Shown piece by piece: positions 18,946 through 27,990 of a stretch of DNA of 64,000 bases. Each line of letters starts with the position of its first letter. Within the stretch, counting starts at the first letter, position 1. The notes below the pieces were generated by a model. It did not search any database and was not told the origin of the DNA. It worked only from the letters and a program-made list of their open reading frames with translations. The position numbers and the translations under genes are program-made. The stretch covers positions 605,693 to 669,692 of the forward strand of contig NZ_SDQE01000002.1 in NCBI RefSeq assembly GCF_004153455.1. The letters are read 5' to 3'. This stretch comes from Allopusillimonas ginsengisoli (GTDB lineage Bacteria > Pseudomonadota > Gammaproteobacteria > Burkholderiales > Burkholderiaceae_B).

Positions 18946-19287
18946 ATGGAAACTAAATTCGCTGTTAAAGCGCTTGCCGCCATCGCGCACGAATCCCGCT
19001 TGGCCGCCTACCGCACCCTCATGCAGGCCGGCCCAGAGGGACTGCCGGCTGGTCAATTGGCTGAGATGATGGGGATTGCACCCTCTTCGTTGTCCTTTCA
19101 CCTGAAAGAACTCGTTAATGCCGATCTTTTAACCTCGCGCCAAGAGGGACGATTCGTTTTTTATTCAGTTAAGTACAACTCGATGACAAGTCTGTTGGCG
19201 TACCTAACCGAAAACTGCTGTGGTGGCAACCCGTGTACGTCCGTCCGAAACGACATGTGCGCCAATACCCAAGACGCAACGCAATAA
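18946..19287 (+). CDS. arsR: ArsR-family repressor, C-terminal Cys-rich type
   Basis: 113 residues. The winged helix reads GQLAEMMGIAPSSLSFHLKELVNADL. The C-terminus has CCGGNPC and a final Cys (NDMC), an As(III) site arrangement like the AfArsR type. Short inverted arms AGTTTC and GAAACT flank its own ATG, a possible autoregulatory site. It heads a third ars set: arsR, two arsC genes and arsB, all on the plus strand. Confidence 0.88.
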   Translation: METKFAVKALAAIAHESRLAAYRTLMQAGPEGLPAGQLAEMMGIAPSSLSFHLKELVNADLLTSRQEGRFVFYSVKYNSMTSLLAYLTENCCGGNPCTSVRNDMCANTQDATQ

Positions 19288-19347
19288 ACATCACCGCTGG
19301 TTCCACAAAGTCAACGGTCCAGTTAATCTAGTCGTGGAAGTATTATT

Positions 19348-19869
19348 ATGTCGGACAAAATCTATAACACCCTCTTCCTTTGCACAGGCAACTCAGCGCG
19401 CAGCATCATGGCAGAAGTGTTGCTTAATCATCTAGGCCGGGATCGTTTTAGGGCGTACAGCGCTGGCAGCCACCCCGGCGCCCAGGTGAATCCCCTTACT
19501 CTTGAAGTCCTTCAGTCGACTCGTCTGCAAGTAGAAGGCTTATGCAGTAAAAGTTGGGACGAGTTTGCTCGACCAGGGGCGCCTCAACTGGACTTTGTTA
19601 TCACCCTTTGTGATAGTGCAGCCGGAGAAGTATGCCCTGTGTGGCCGGGCCAACCGATTACCGCGCATTGGGGGTTTGAAGACCCATCGGCTTTTGAAGG
19701 AACAGCCCAAGAAAAGCGTGAATTCTTCGACAAAATCTTTCGTCAAATTGCAAATCGCATCAAGATTTTCAATAGCTTGCCATTGACAAAGCTGGATCGT
19801 GTGGCGATTAAGCGCGAGCTCGACGCACTGGGCGATCGGGTAATGCAAACAAGCACCATCGCTCCTTAA
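19348..19869 (+). CDS. arsC: Arsenate reductase, low-molecular-weight phosphatase type (first copy)
   Basis: 173 residues with the P-loop LFLCTGNSARS (Cys12, CX5R) and the pair of later cysteines in CDSAAGEVCP used as the redox relay in thioredoxin-linked ArsC enzymes. It is longer than the usual 130-160 residues because of a C-terminal helix. It is unrelated to the glutaredoxin-type ArsC encoded earlier. Either thioredoxin or mycothiol/glutathione systems could recycle it; thioredoxin is the simplest prediction. Confidence 0.88.
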   Translation: MSDKIYNTLFLCTGNSARSIMAEVLLNHLGRDRFRAYSAGSHPGAQVNPLTLEVLQSTRLQVEGLCSKSWDEFARPGAPQLDFVITLCDSAAGEVCPVWPGQPITAHWGFEDPSAFEGTAQEKREFFDKIFRQIANRIKIFNSLPLTKLDRVAIKRELDALGDRVMQTSTIAP

Positions 19870-19973
19870 TGACTCTATGCGCGTGAAAAGGGCCCTTCAA
19901 CGTGACCGCCCTTTAGCGGCGGGCCTGAGTCTCTTGTCAGAAACACCTTCCCCACCTCTTTTGTACTGCACAT

Positions 19974-20453
19974 ATGAACGTCCTTTTCCTATGCACGGGT
20001 AATTCGTGCCGCTCTATCCTGGCCGAAGCCACTTTCAATCATCTTGCCCCCGCTGGCTGGAAGGCCATGAGTGCTGGTAGCCAGCCCACAGGCCAAGTAC
20101 ACCCTAGGTCTTTGGCGTTGCTTGCGCGCGAAGGTATTTCAACAGACGGCTATTTCAGCAAGTCTTGGGATAATCTGCCGCTGACGCCCGACGTGGTCGT
20201 CACCGTCTGTGCCAGTGCAGCAGGCGAAACCTGCCCTGCGTATCTGGGACCGGTCATACGTACTCATTGGGGCGTCGAAGACCCTGCCTACGCCACCGGT
20301 ACCGACGCAGAAATCGACGCGGCGTTCAATACGGCGTATCGCATTTTGCGCTGCCGTATTGAAGCATTCCTGGCTTTGCCACTTACAGATTTGAAAAGTG
20401 ACCCGGTACGCTTGAAAACCGAAATGGATCGCATCGGCGAGCTTCTTCCTTAA
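19974..20453 (+). CDS. arsC: Arsenate reductase, low-molecular-weight phosphatase type (second copy)
   Basis: 159 residues, a diverged paralogue of the gene before it. P-loop LFLCTGNSCRSILAEA (Cys7, with an extra Cys within the loop), SKSWD segment, and the CASAAGETCP relay cysteines are conserved, as is HWGVEDPA near the phosphatase general-acid Asp. Two diverged copies in a row suggest different reductant use or expression; gene dosage is the simpler explanation. Confidence 0.87.
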   Translation: MNVLFLCTGNSCRSILAEATFNHLAPAGWKAMSAGSQPTGQVHPRSLALLAREGISTDGYFSKSWDNLPLTPDVVVTVCASAAGETCPAYLGPVIRTHWGVEDPAYATGTDAEIDAAFNTAYRILRCRIEAFLALPLTDLKSDPVRLKTEMDRIGELLP

Positions 20454-20550
20454 TCTTAATGCATCGCCGCGAGCGTTTGCGAATTGACGCTTTGATTCTC
20501 AATGTCCCTCCCCGGGGCGCCTTCCCTTTTGCCGTAAAGAGAGACTCCAC

Positions 20551-21837
20551 GTGCTTGCTGCGCTATTGATTTTTATTGTCACCATCGTCCTGGTCATCTG
20601 GCAGCCACGCGGCTTGAACATAGGCTGGAGCGCTTCAATCGGCGCCTTGCTCGCGCTGGTTTTCGGCGTGGTCAGCTTGAGCGATATTCCCGTCGTCTGG
20701 CAGATCGTATGGAACGCGACCGGCACATTTGTGGCCATCATTATCATCAGCCTGCTGCTGGATGAAGCAGGCTTTTTTGAATGGACGGCGCTGCATGTGG
20801 CCAGGTGGGGAGGTGGTCACGGCCGGCGATTATTCGCACTGATTGTCTTGCTGGGGGCCGTGGTGTCGGCGTTCTTTGCCAATGACGGTGCAGCCTTGAT
20901 CCTGACGCCCATCGTCATGGCCATGTTGTTAGCCTTAGGTTTCACGCCCGCCGCAACGCTGGCTTTCGTCATGGCGGCAGGCTTTATTGCCGATACGGCC
21001 AGCCTGCCGCTCATCGTGTCCAACCTGGTCAATATCGTTTCGGCGGATTTCTTCGATATCAGCTTTGCGCGATACGCCGCAGTCATGGTTCCGGTCAACG
21101 TTGTTTCAGTTGCCGCCACTTTGCTGATTTTGTTGCTGTATTTTCACCGCAGTATTCCGGTTCGCTACGACGATAGCCAGCTCAAGGAACCGAAAGAGGC
21201 GATTCGCGATCTGGCGACCTTTCGCGCCGGTTGGGTGGTGCTAGGATTGTTGCTGGTCAGCTTTTTCACCCTTGAAGGCTTCGGTGTGCCTGTCAGCGCC
21301 ATTGCAGCCCTGGGAGCGCTGGTGCTGCTTATCGTTGCCGGACGCGGGCATAAAATCAGCACCCTCAAAGTCGTGCGTGAGGCGCCTTGGCCTATCGTGA
21401 TTTTCTCGCTGGGCATGTACTTGGTCGTTTATGGCCTGCGCAATGCCGGGCTGACGGACATGATCGCCAGCTTACTGGATTATTTCGCCAGTCATGGCTT
21501 GTGGGCGGCTACGCTGGGCACGGGCGTGCTGACCGCCCTGCTATCTTCCATTATGAACAACATGCCAACCGTTTTGGTCGGCGCGCTATCTATCGACGCC
21601 AGCCAGGCCACAGGCGTAGTCAAAGAGGCCATGGTCTATGCCAATGTCATTGGCAGCGACCTGGGTCCCAAAATCACCCCCATAGGCAGCCTGGCCACAC
21701 TCCTGTGGCTGCACGTCCTGGCACGCAAGGGCATGGTGATCACCTGGGCTTATTACTTCAAAGTGGGTATTGTGCTGACCTTGCCGGTGTTGCTCGTTAC
21801 CCTGGCAGCACTTGTTGTACGCCTGGGTGCGTTATAA
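20551..21837 (+). CDS. arsB: Arsenite efflux carrier ArsB
   Basis: 428 residues from a GTG start, the exact length range of E. coli ArsB (429). About twelve membrane helices are visible. Diagnostic segments are [42 protein letters not shown] and [19 protein letters not shown], typical of the ArsB/NhaD superfamily. It exports arsenite and antimonite from the cytoplasm using the proton gradient. Base composition is richer in G+C than in the preceding ars and pst genes, so it may have a separate origin. Confidence 0.94.
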   Translation: MLAALLIFIVTIVLVIWQPRGLNIGWSASIGALLALVFGVVSLSDIPVVWQIVWNATGTFVAIIIISLLLDEAGFFEWTALHVARWGGGHGRRLFALIVLLGAVVSAFFANDGAALILTPIVMAMLLALGFTPAATLAFVMAAGFIADTASLPLIVSNLVNIVSADFFDISFARYAAVMVPVNVVSVAATLLILLLYFHRSIPVRYDDSQLKEPKEAIRDLATFRAGWVVLGLLLVSFFTLEGFGVPVSAIAALGALVLLIVAGRGHKISTLKVVREAPWPIVIFSLGMYLVVYGLRNAGLTDMIASLLDYFASHGLWAATLGTGVLTALLSSIMNNMPTVLVGALSIDASQATGVVKEAMVYANVIGSDLGPKITPIGSLATLLWLHVLARKGMVITWAYYFKVGIVLTLPVLLVTLAALVVRLGAL

Positions 21838-21879
21838 AGTCGCTCCTTGACTGATGTCTGCATAATATTAAGAGCGATC

Positions 21880-23085
21880 ATGCCCGATACCGCAGGAACT
21901 GACCGTAGCCCTTGGGCTGTCTTTCTGATCTTTCTTCGACTGGGTCTTACCTCTTTCGGTGGCCCGGTTGCGCATTTGGGTTACTTCCACGATGAGTTCG
22001 TGACGCGACGGCAGTGGTTGAGCGAGCGCAGCTATGCGGATTTAGTGGCGCTCTGCCAATTTCTGCCGGGGCCGGCCAGCAGCCAGGTCGGGATCGCAGT
22101 GGGGCTGTCCCGCTCCGGCTATGCCGGAGCGTTGGCCGCGTGGGCGGGCTTCACTTTACCTTCAGCGATTGCCCTGATCCTGTTTGCGCTGGGCATGGCC
22201 AGTTACGGGGACGCCATGCCGCCCGGTGTGCTGCACGGCCTGAAGGTGGTCGCTGTGGCTGTCGTGGCTCAAGCGGTATGGGGGATGGCCCGCAAGCTTT
22301 GTCCTGATGCATCGCGCGTTACCATCATGGCGTTCGCGGCCTGCCTTGTTCTTCTGGTGCCGTCCGCATGGGCTCAAGTGGGCGTCATCATCATTGCTGC
22401 GATCATCGGCCTTCTGTTTTTCAAACCTCAGCAAGGTTCAGAGCACGACCCTCTGCCGATTTTAATCAAGCGCCGAACTGGGCTGCTATGGCTGGCATTG
22501 TTTTTTGCGCTGTTGATAGGATTGCCGTTGCTGTCGGCCGTATCATCGAGCCAGGCGCTGTCGATGGTGGATGCTTTCTACCGCGCGGGGTCACTGGTAT
22601 TTGGCGGCGGGCATGTTGTATTGCCGCTATTGCAAGCCGAAGTCGTGCCCGTCGGCTGGGTTGGCAATGAATCTTTTTTGGCGGGCTACGGTGCCGCGCA
22701 GGCAGTCCCCGGCCCTTTGTTCACATTCGCGGCTTTTCTCGGCGCCTCGATGAGCAGCACGCCTTCCGGCTGGTTGGGGGGTCTGATTTGCCTGTTGGCG
22801 ATCTTCGCACCATCCTTTCTGCTCGTGGTGGGGGCATTGCCGTTCTGGGAGCACATTCGCCGTAACGTCCGCACGCAGGCTGCGCTTTTAGGCGTTAATG
22901 CTGCCGTGGTTGGTCTACTGCTGGCTGCCCTTTATCAGCCTGTATGGACGAGCGCGATTCATGCGCCGCAAGACTTTGGCTTGGCCCTTGTGGCGCTGGT
23001 CGCACTCATGTTCTGGAAGCTGCCCCCATGGTTGCTTGTGATCGGCAGTGGTGTCGCGGGCTGGTTGCTAAGCGTGGTTCTATGA
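21880..23085 (+). CDS. chrA: Chromate transporter ChrA
   Basis: 401 residues from the ATG after AGAGCG. It is a full two-domain ChrA: each half begins with a related motif (LRLGLTSFGGPVAHLGYF and FYRAGSLVFGGGHVVLPLL) followed by FLPGP/VPGPLF segments. ChrA proteins export chromate. The gene lies 42 bases after arsB on the same strand and is probably co-transcribed; chrA is a frequent companion of arsB/arsC in environmental resistance islands. Confidence 0.93.
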   Translation: MPDTAGTDRSPWAVFLIFLRLGLTSFGGPVAHLGYFHDEFVTRRQWLSERSYADLVALCQFLPGPASSQVGIAVGLSRSGYAGALAAWAGFTLPSAIALILFALGMASYGDAMPPGVLHGLKVVAVAVVAQAVWGMARKLCPDASRVTIMAFAACLVLLVPSAWAQVGVIIIAAIIGLLFFKPQQGSEHDPLPILIKRRTGLLWLALFFALLIGLPLLSAVSSSQALSMVDAFYRAGSLVFGGGHVVLPLLQAEVVPVGWVGNESFLAGYGAAQAVPGPLFTFAAFLGASMSSTPSGWLGGLICLLAIFAPSFLLVVGALPFWEHIRRNVRTQAALLGVNAAVVGLLLAALYQPVWTSAIHAPQDFGLALVALVALMFWKLPPWLLVIGSGVAGWLLSVVL

Positions 23086-23106
23086 GGGTTCGAATAGCCC
23101 ATCAGA

Positions 23107-23159
23107 GCCAGGCGGCTTATTTGTGAACAGCTAGCCTGCTGTTCAAATAAGCCGCTGGC
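23107..23159. terminator. Long hairpin between convergent chrA and phnE
   Basis: Arms of roughly 24 nt (GCCAGGCGGCTTATTTG... with its complement ...CAAATAAGCCGCTGGC) pair around a short loop with small bulges. It lies at the junction of convergent transcripts and includes the phnE stop codon. There is no strong T tract, but the position fits a bidirectional terminator. Confidence 0.6.
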
Positions 23160-23952
23160 GTACTTTTGCGGTGACCCATTCGCTGACCACAACGGTGGCG
23201 AAGATCACGATCAGCAACATGAATACTTTCGGCCAGGCCAGTGTGCCTAGCGCCGATTCCAGCTTGACCCCGAGACCGCCGGCGCCGACCAGCCCCAGTA
23301 CTGTGGATTCCCGTATGTTGATGTCCCAACGGAATACGGTCACCCCTGCCAGGGTTGGCGCAATTTGCGGAAAGACACCCCAGGCCATGACCTGTGCAGA
23401 ACCAGCTCCTGTGGCGGTAATGGCTTCCACTTGCTGGGTATCGATCTCTTCTATCGCCTCGTAAAGCAGTTTACCGATGAAGCCGATGGAGCGCAGGGCA
23501 ATGGCGATCACCCCGGCCAATACGCCCGGCCCCAGAATAGCCACCAGCAGCAAGGCCCAGATCAAGGAGTTGATCGAGCGCGACGCAACAATAGCCAGTA
23601 AGGCAAAGGGCCTGACCCAGGCCGTGCTGGGTGTGGTATTTCGCGCCGCAAGAAAGGCAATAGGGACAGCGATGAGCGTACCCAGCAATGTGCCTAAGGT
23701 TGCAATATTCAATGTTTCCCACAGCGGCCACAGCAGTTCCCGGGTGTAGTGCCAGTCGGGAGGGAGCATCCGGGCGCCAATATCAGCGGCCTGCTTAGGC
23801 GCGTCAGACACAAAAGACCAGATGGTGTCTTGGGTCATGACTTGAAAGGCCCACGATACCAAGGCCAGTCCCAGGACCCAGGCGGCAAACACGAGCAGAT
23901 CCTGCCTAGGGCTGCGCACGCGCCACGTTAGAGTATTTTTTTGCGTATCCAT
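23143..23952 (-). CDS. phnE: Phosphonate-type ABC transporter permease PhnE (second copy)
   Basis: 269 residues with about six membrane helices and the permease loop QVEAITATGAGSAQVMAWGVFPQ (EAA motif) followed by RWDINIRESTVLGLVGAGG, a signature of PhnE. It overlaps the first phnE by 25 bases and is the last gene of the operon. Two separate PhnE proteins probably form a heterodimeric channel. Confidence 0.9.
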   Translation of the reverse strand: MDTQKNTLTWRVRSPRQDLLVFAAWVLGLALVSWAFQVMTQDTIWSFVSDAPKQAADIGARMLPPDWHYTRELLWPLWETLNIATLGTLLGTLIAVPIAFLAARNTTPSTAWVRPFALLAIVASRSINSLIWALLLVAILGPGVLAGVIAIALRSIGFIGKLLYEAIEEIDTQQVEAITATGAGSAQVMAWGVFPQIAPTLAGVTVFRWDINIRESTVLGLVGAGGLGVKLESALGTLAWPKVFMLLIVIFATVVVSEWVTAKVRQRLI

Positions 23953-24740
23953 CCCGATCCGTACTCAGCGAGCATGACAATGGCGATTATGACGATAAGA
24001 ATAGCGGCGGCGGTATCGAACTCGTAGCGATCCATGGCGGTATTGAGCGTGGCGCCTATACCCCCTGCCCCAACAATGCCAATGACTGACGATTCGCGAA
24101 AGTTGATATCCAGGCGATAAAGCGACAAGCCCACCAAGCGCGGCATAATTTGCGACAGCACCGCAAAATCCAGCACTTGCGCGGTCGACGCACCGGTTGC
24201 GCGCAGAGCTTCCAACTGAGCCCCCTGCACTTCCTCAATGTCTTCGGCCAGCAACTTGGCCAGAAAACCGATGGTGGCGAACGTGAGTGTCAGGAAGCCC
24301 GCGAAAGGACCGAAACCGAACATGGCGACCAGCAGTATGGCCACGATGATCTCGTTCAGTGTCCGGGAAATCGCAATGAATCCTCGGCAGAACAGGTATA
24401 TCCCAGCGGGCGCTATATTGCGGGCGGCGCCCAGGGCAAACGGTATGGACAGTGCAATCCCCAGCGCCGTCGCAGTGACCGCCATGGTCAGGCTTTCCTG
24501 AAAGCCCAGCAAAATGTCCGAATATCGCGACACGAAATCAGGCTTTACAAAGGCGGCGATGAATTTCCCGCCACGCACCAACCCTTCCGAAACCCGCGCC
24601 CAATTGACTTCCAATGAAAGGATGGCCAGGGTCAGATAACACATGGCGCCCAGTAGCAAGCTATGGCGCAGCCAGGCGCGGGCGATGAATGGCGGCTTGC
24701 GCCAAGTGTCCGGCAATGTTGATGAGTTCAAGGCAGGCAT
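23928..24740 (-). CDS. phnE: Phosphonate-type ABC transporter permease PhnE (first copy)
   Basis: 270 residues, paralogous to the following gene. The permease loop QLEALRATGASTAQVLDFAVLSQ and the RLDINFRESSVIGIVGAGGIG signature are present, with about six membrane helices. Its ATG lies 11 bases after the phnC stop, so it belongs to phnDCEE. Confidence 0.9.
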   Translation of the reverse strand: MPALNSSTLPDTWRKPPFIARAWLRHSLLLGAMCYLTLAILSLEVNWARVSEGLVRGGKFIAAFVKPDFVSRYSDILLGFQESLTMAVTATALGIALSIPFALGAARNIAPAGIYLFCRGFIAISRTLNEIIVAILLVAMFGFGPFAGFLTLTFATIGFLAKLLAEDIEEVQGAQLEALRATGASTAQVLDFAVLSQIMPRLVGLSLYRLDINFRESSVIGIVGAGGIGATLNTAMDRYEFDTAAAILIVIIAIVMLAEYGSGWIRKKIL

Positions 24741-24751
24741 GATGTAAACGT

Positions 24752-25582
24752 CTAGCCGACAGCGGCCAGCGACGCCATTTGATCGTCAAAATCGTTGGCG
24801 CTGGTGCTGGTGTTGCCAGCCAGACGATCCGTGATGCTGGACCAGTCTTCGTCTCCATAGATGTCGGTCAACACCTTGTGATCCACCTGCGTGGCAGGAC
24901 CGTCATAGACCATCATGCCCTGTCGCAAGCCAACTATTCTGGGCAGAAACTCCGTGGCCAGCACGACATCGTGTATGTTGATGATGGCAGCAAGCTTATG
25001 CTCGGCGCACAATGTCAAGATCAACCGCATAATCTGCCGGGATGTTTTCGGATCCAGGCTGGCCGTGGGCTCGTCGATCAACAAGAAGGCGGGCCGTTGC
25101 ATCAAGGCTCTGGCAATGCCGACGCGCTGGCGCTGCCCGCCAGAGAGCGCGTCGGCACGCTTGTTTTCCATACCCGCCAGACCTACGCGTTCAAGTAGAG
25201 AATAAGCCAGCTGGATATCTTCCGAGGGAAACCGCCTGAACCAGCTTGGCCAGAACCGGATGTAACCCAATCGCCCCGACAGCAGGTTTTCCATGACCGT
25301 CAAGCGTTCTACCAGTGCATATTCCTGAAAGATCATGCCAATTTGACGTCGGGCCATGCGCAGGCCCGGCCGTCCGGCATGAGCCAGATCCTGGCCATCC
25401 AATAACACCTGGCCTTGTGTCGGCTCAACCAATCTGTTTATACAGCGTATTAGTGTAGATTTACCCGCCCCTGAAGGGCCGATCAAGCCCAGCACTTGCC
25501 CTGCGGGAACCGACAGGCTGACCCCACGCAAAGCGGGGTCGCCCGTTGGATAGCGTTTATGTAGCTCTTTGATTTCCAGCAC
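24752..25582 (-). CDS. phnC: Phosphonate-type ABC transporter ATPase PhnC
   Basis: 276 residues from a GTG start. Walker [10 protein letters not shown], signature [12 protein letters not shown] and Walker [14 protein letters not shown] are intact, and the PhnC-typical segment [24 protein letters not shown] is present. It powers the adjacent PhnE pair. Usual substrates of the family are phosphonates and phosphite; the substrate here is unproven because no C-P lyase, phosphonatase or phosphite dehydrogenase gene is nearby. Confidence 0.92.
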   Translation of the reverse strand: MLEIKELHKRYPTGDPALRGVSLSVPAGQVLGLIGPSGAGKSTLIRCINRLVEPTQGQVLLDGQDLAHAGRPGLRMARRQIGMIFQEYALVERLTVMENLLSGRLGYIRFWPSWFRRFPSEDIQLAYSLLERVGLAGMENKRADALSGGQRQRVGIARALMQRPAFLLIDEPTASLDPKTSRQIMRLILTLCAEHKLAAIINIHDVVLATEFLPRIVGLRQGMMVYDGPATQVDHKVLTDIYGDEDWSSITDRLAGNTSTSANDFDDQMASLAAVG

Positions 25583-25594
25583 GGTATCGGCGCT

Positions 25595-26599
25595 TTAATT
25601 GCAGGTATAGGTCACACCCATCGCACGATCGATATCGCGCACCACCTGCCAGTATTCCTTGTAGGTGATAGGCATGAATTTTTCTTGTGGCGGCTGGGCG
25701 GTGTTGAACTCCTTGGCCAGGTCCGACCCTTCCCATTCAAATGTAAAAAAGGCTTCTTTGACTTTTTCCGCCAGTTCCGGCTTCAGGTTGTGTGCATAAC
25801 CATATCCGGTTGTCGGGAAGGTTTGCGACTTGTAGATAATATTGAACTGTTCAGGCTTGACGGTACCGCGCGCTTCCATGCGTTGCTTGACCGAATTGGC
25901 CACTGCGGCAGCCGGATAATCCTTGTTGGCAACACCTAGAATGGAGTTGTCATGCTTGCCCGAGAACACCGGCGTGTAGTCTTTGTCCGCTTCCATCTTG
26001 AATTGGTCGCGCAGCAGGGCCGAAGGCGCCTTGTAGCCGGAGTTGGATGTTTCCGATGTGAAAGCCATGCGCTTTCCCCGGATATCTTCGACCTTCTCGA
26101 TGCCGCTGCCGGGATGGGTGATGATTTCCATCTCGTAGCCGAACTTATCATCCTTGGACACCATCATCGTAAAAGGAACGAAACCTGCACAATTCACCGC
26201 CAGCGGGTTGGAGCCTGTATTGAAGCCGGCTACATGCAGACGGCCGGCGCGCATGGCTTCCAGTTGAGCCGCGTTGCTCTGAACCGGGAAAAACTGAACT
26301 TTTTTACCGGTGACCTTGGACATATGCTGGATAAAACCGTCCCACACCTTGGCATAAACCGCCGGATCTTCCACGGGGGTATAAGCAAACACTAATGTGC
26401 TGGGATCCACCCACTCTTTGGAATCGGTAGGTGCATCAGCGACCAGATCGCCATCTTTGTCCTGGTAGCGAGCGTCCATCGCATGCGCGGCACTGCCTAG
26501 CAATGCCGCAGCCGCCAGGGCGATAGCGGTAAACAACTTGTGTGGCACAAAGGAACTTGTATGTGAAGCGGCGGGCTTCAATTTAAGGGCGGCATTCAT
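25595..26599 (-). CDS. phnD: PhnD-like periplasmic binding protein of the PhnCEE transporter
   Basis: 334 residues from the ATG after GGAGATAACC. The signal peptide is long (about 40 residues, cut after GSAAHA). The type 2 binding-protein fold shows VFAYTPVEDPAVY, AGFNTGSNPLAVNC and AFTSETSNSGYKAPS, where the SetSNSGY loop is the usual oxyanion-binding site. It is distantly related to AioX in the same window. It should define transporter substrate: phosphonate, phosphite, or, given the context, an arsenic oxyanion or organoarsenical (inference). Confidence 0.88.
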   Translation of the reverse strand: MNAALKLKPAASHTSSFVPHKLFTAIALAAAALLGSAAHAMDARYQDKDGDLVADAPTDSKEWVDPSTLVFAYTPVEDPAVYAKVWDGFIQHMSKVTGKKVQFFPVQSNAAQLEAMRAGRLHVAGFNTGSNPLAVNCAGFVPFTMMVSKDDKFGYEMEIITHPGSGIEKVEDIRGKRMAFTSETSNSGYKAPSALLRDQFKMEADKDYTPVFSGKHDNSILGVANKDYPAAAVANSVKQRMEARGTVKPEQFNIIYKSQTFPTTGYGYAHNLKPELAEKVKEAFFTFEWEGSDLAKEFNTAQPPQEKFMPITYKEYWQVVRDIDRAMGVTYTCN

Positions 26600-26711
26600 G
26601 GTTATCTCCGTTTGCAATGCCGACACTATATGAATGGTTTGTTTCAGGCGTGTGACTAATGACTACATAACCGAGATTGCGGCCGGAGCAGATACGCGTG
26701 GCTTTATTGAG

Positions 26712-27977
26712 TTATGGGGAATGCGGCAATTTGACACGACTGGCCCATGCCGCCAGCCAAAAACTCAAGGTAAGGAGTGCGGCGCAGGCGGCAATAGACC
26801 ACACTAAGACGTCATAGGACATTGTCCTCGACCAAAGCCATGCGGCCACTAGGGGCGCTACGGCTCTGGCCAGCGTGCTGGGAAAGGTCAATAGGCCATT
26901 AATTGCGCCATAGGCCCTGCGGCTGAGCATTTCAGGCACTACCAAGCCCCGCACAATGGTAAAAATACCGTTGCATGCGCCGTATACAACGCATGCCGCG
27001 GTAATAACCCACATGCTTGAAGGCCCAATCGCTAAAACGATAAACACCAAGGGGAATACCGCAACGACAAAGGTTCCGATACGCCGCATGGATGTTCCGG
27101 AGCCAAAGATGCTGATCAGGACCCGGCCCGCCACTTGGGCCGGCCCTATGGTGGCAATGGCCCAGACCACATTGCTGGTCGACAGCCCCCCTTCAAGCAG
27201 CAGCGGATACATGTGAAAGGTGAACGCTGTGAACGCGCCGGCGTAAGCGGTAAGTGCCAGCATCAACAGCCAAAAAACCGGCGTATGAAACGCTGCCCTG
27301 ACTGCTTGCTTATCGGTGGCAAGCGGGCTCTCATGGTGGGATTGATTAAAGTGCACAGCATCTTTTTCGGACCGAATAAATCCGAAATGTGCCACCGCGC
27401 AAACCAGCCCATTGATAAGGGCTAACACCAGCAGGGCCTCACGCCAGCCCCAATGGTCCAACAAGAACTGCACTAGGGGTATAAATACAGTGCTGGCAAA
27501 ACCACCCCACAATGTTATGGCCGTAATGCCTGCTCGAGCCCTGCCCGCTCCGACGCGTCGGGCAATTACGGCAAAAGCGGGTTCGTATAACGCCGCTGCC
27601 TGCAAGCCACCGATACCGGCAATAAGCAAATAAAACCCGATCAGACTATCGACCTGCGACCAAAGGGCCAAAAGCACCGCCGCCATGAGCGATGCACCAC
27701 CCATAAGCGCCCGGCCGTGCCCCTTATCGACGGCAACACCGACTGGGTAGGCGAGAAATCCGGCGATCACCAGTCCTATCGTTGCGGCACCATACACGTC
27801 TGTCTTGGACCAGCCCAGCTCGGCCATCATGGCCTCAGCAATCAAGGGGAAGCTGTAGTACAACGACCCCCATGCGCAGATTTGTCCGATCCCCAGCGCC
27901 GTGATCAGTGCGTCCGGACTCTGCGTTGAACCTGACGGCCTGGACAAATCCTGCATCTCTACATCAGTATTGGACAT
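26712..27977 (-). CDS. Major facilitator superfamily transporter
   Basis: 421 residues from the ATG giving MSNTDVEMQ. Twelve membrane helices are predicted; the early helices read ALGIGQICAWGSLYYSFPLIA and the loop between helices 2 and 3 has AVDKGHGRALM, the MFS charge motif region. No specific family is recognised, and it is not an ArsJ-like sequence. It follows the ArsO-like gene by 13 bases, so it may export the product of the two flavoproteins. Substrate unknown; an arsenical is a guess from context. Confidence 0.8.
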   Translation of the reverse strand: MSNTDVEMQDLSRPSGSTQSPDALITALGIGQICAWGSLYYSFPLIAEAMMAELGWSKTDVYGAATIGLVIAGFLAYPVGVAVDKGHGRALMGGASLMAAVLLALWSQVDSLIGFYLLIAGIGGLQAAALYEPAFAVIARRVGAGRARAGITAITLWGGFASTVFIPLVQFLLDHWGWREALLVLALINGLVCAVAHFGFIRSEKDAVHFNQSHHESPLATDKQAVRAAFHTPVFWLLMLALTAYAGAFTAFTFHMYPLLLEGGLSTSNVVWAIATIGPAQVAGRVLISIFGSGTSMRRIGTFVVAVFPLVFIVLAIGPSSMWVITAACVVYGACNGIFTIVRGLVVPEMLSRRAYGAINGLLTFPSTLARAVAPLVAAWLWSRTMSYDVLVWSIAACAALLTLSFWLAAWASRVKLPHSP

Positions 27978-27990
27978 GATCGCGTTTGTT

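Noticed and set aside
26712..27977. MFS gene as ArsJ (organoarsenical exporter)
   Set aside because: The sequence lacks ArsJ features and there is no partner GAPDH-like gene.
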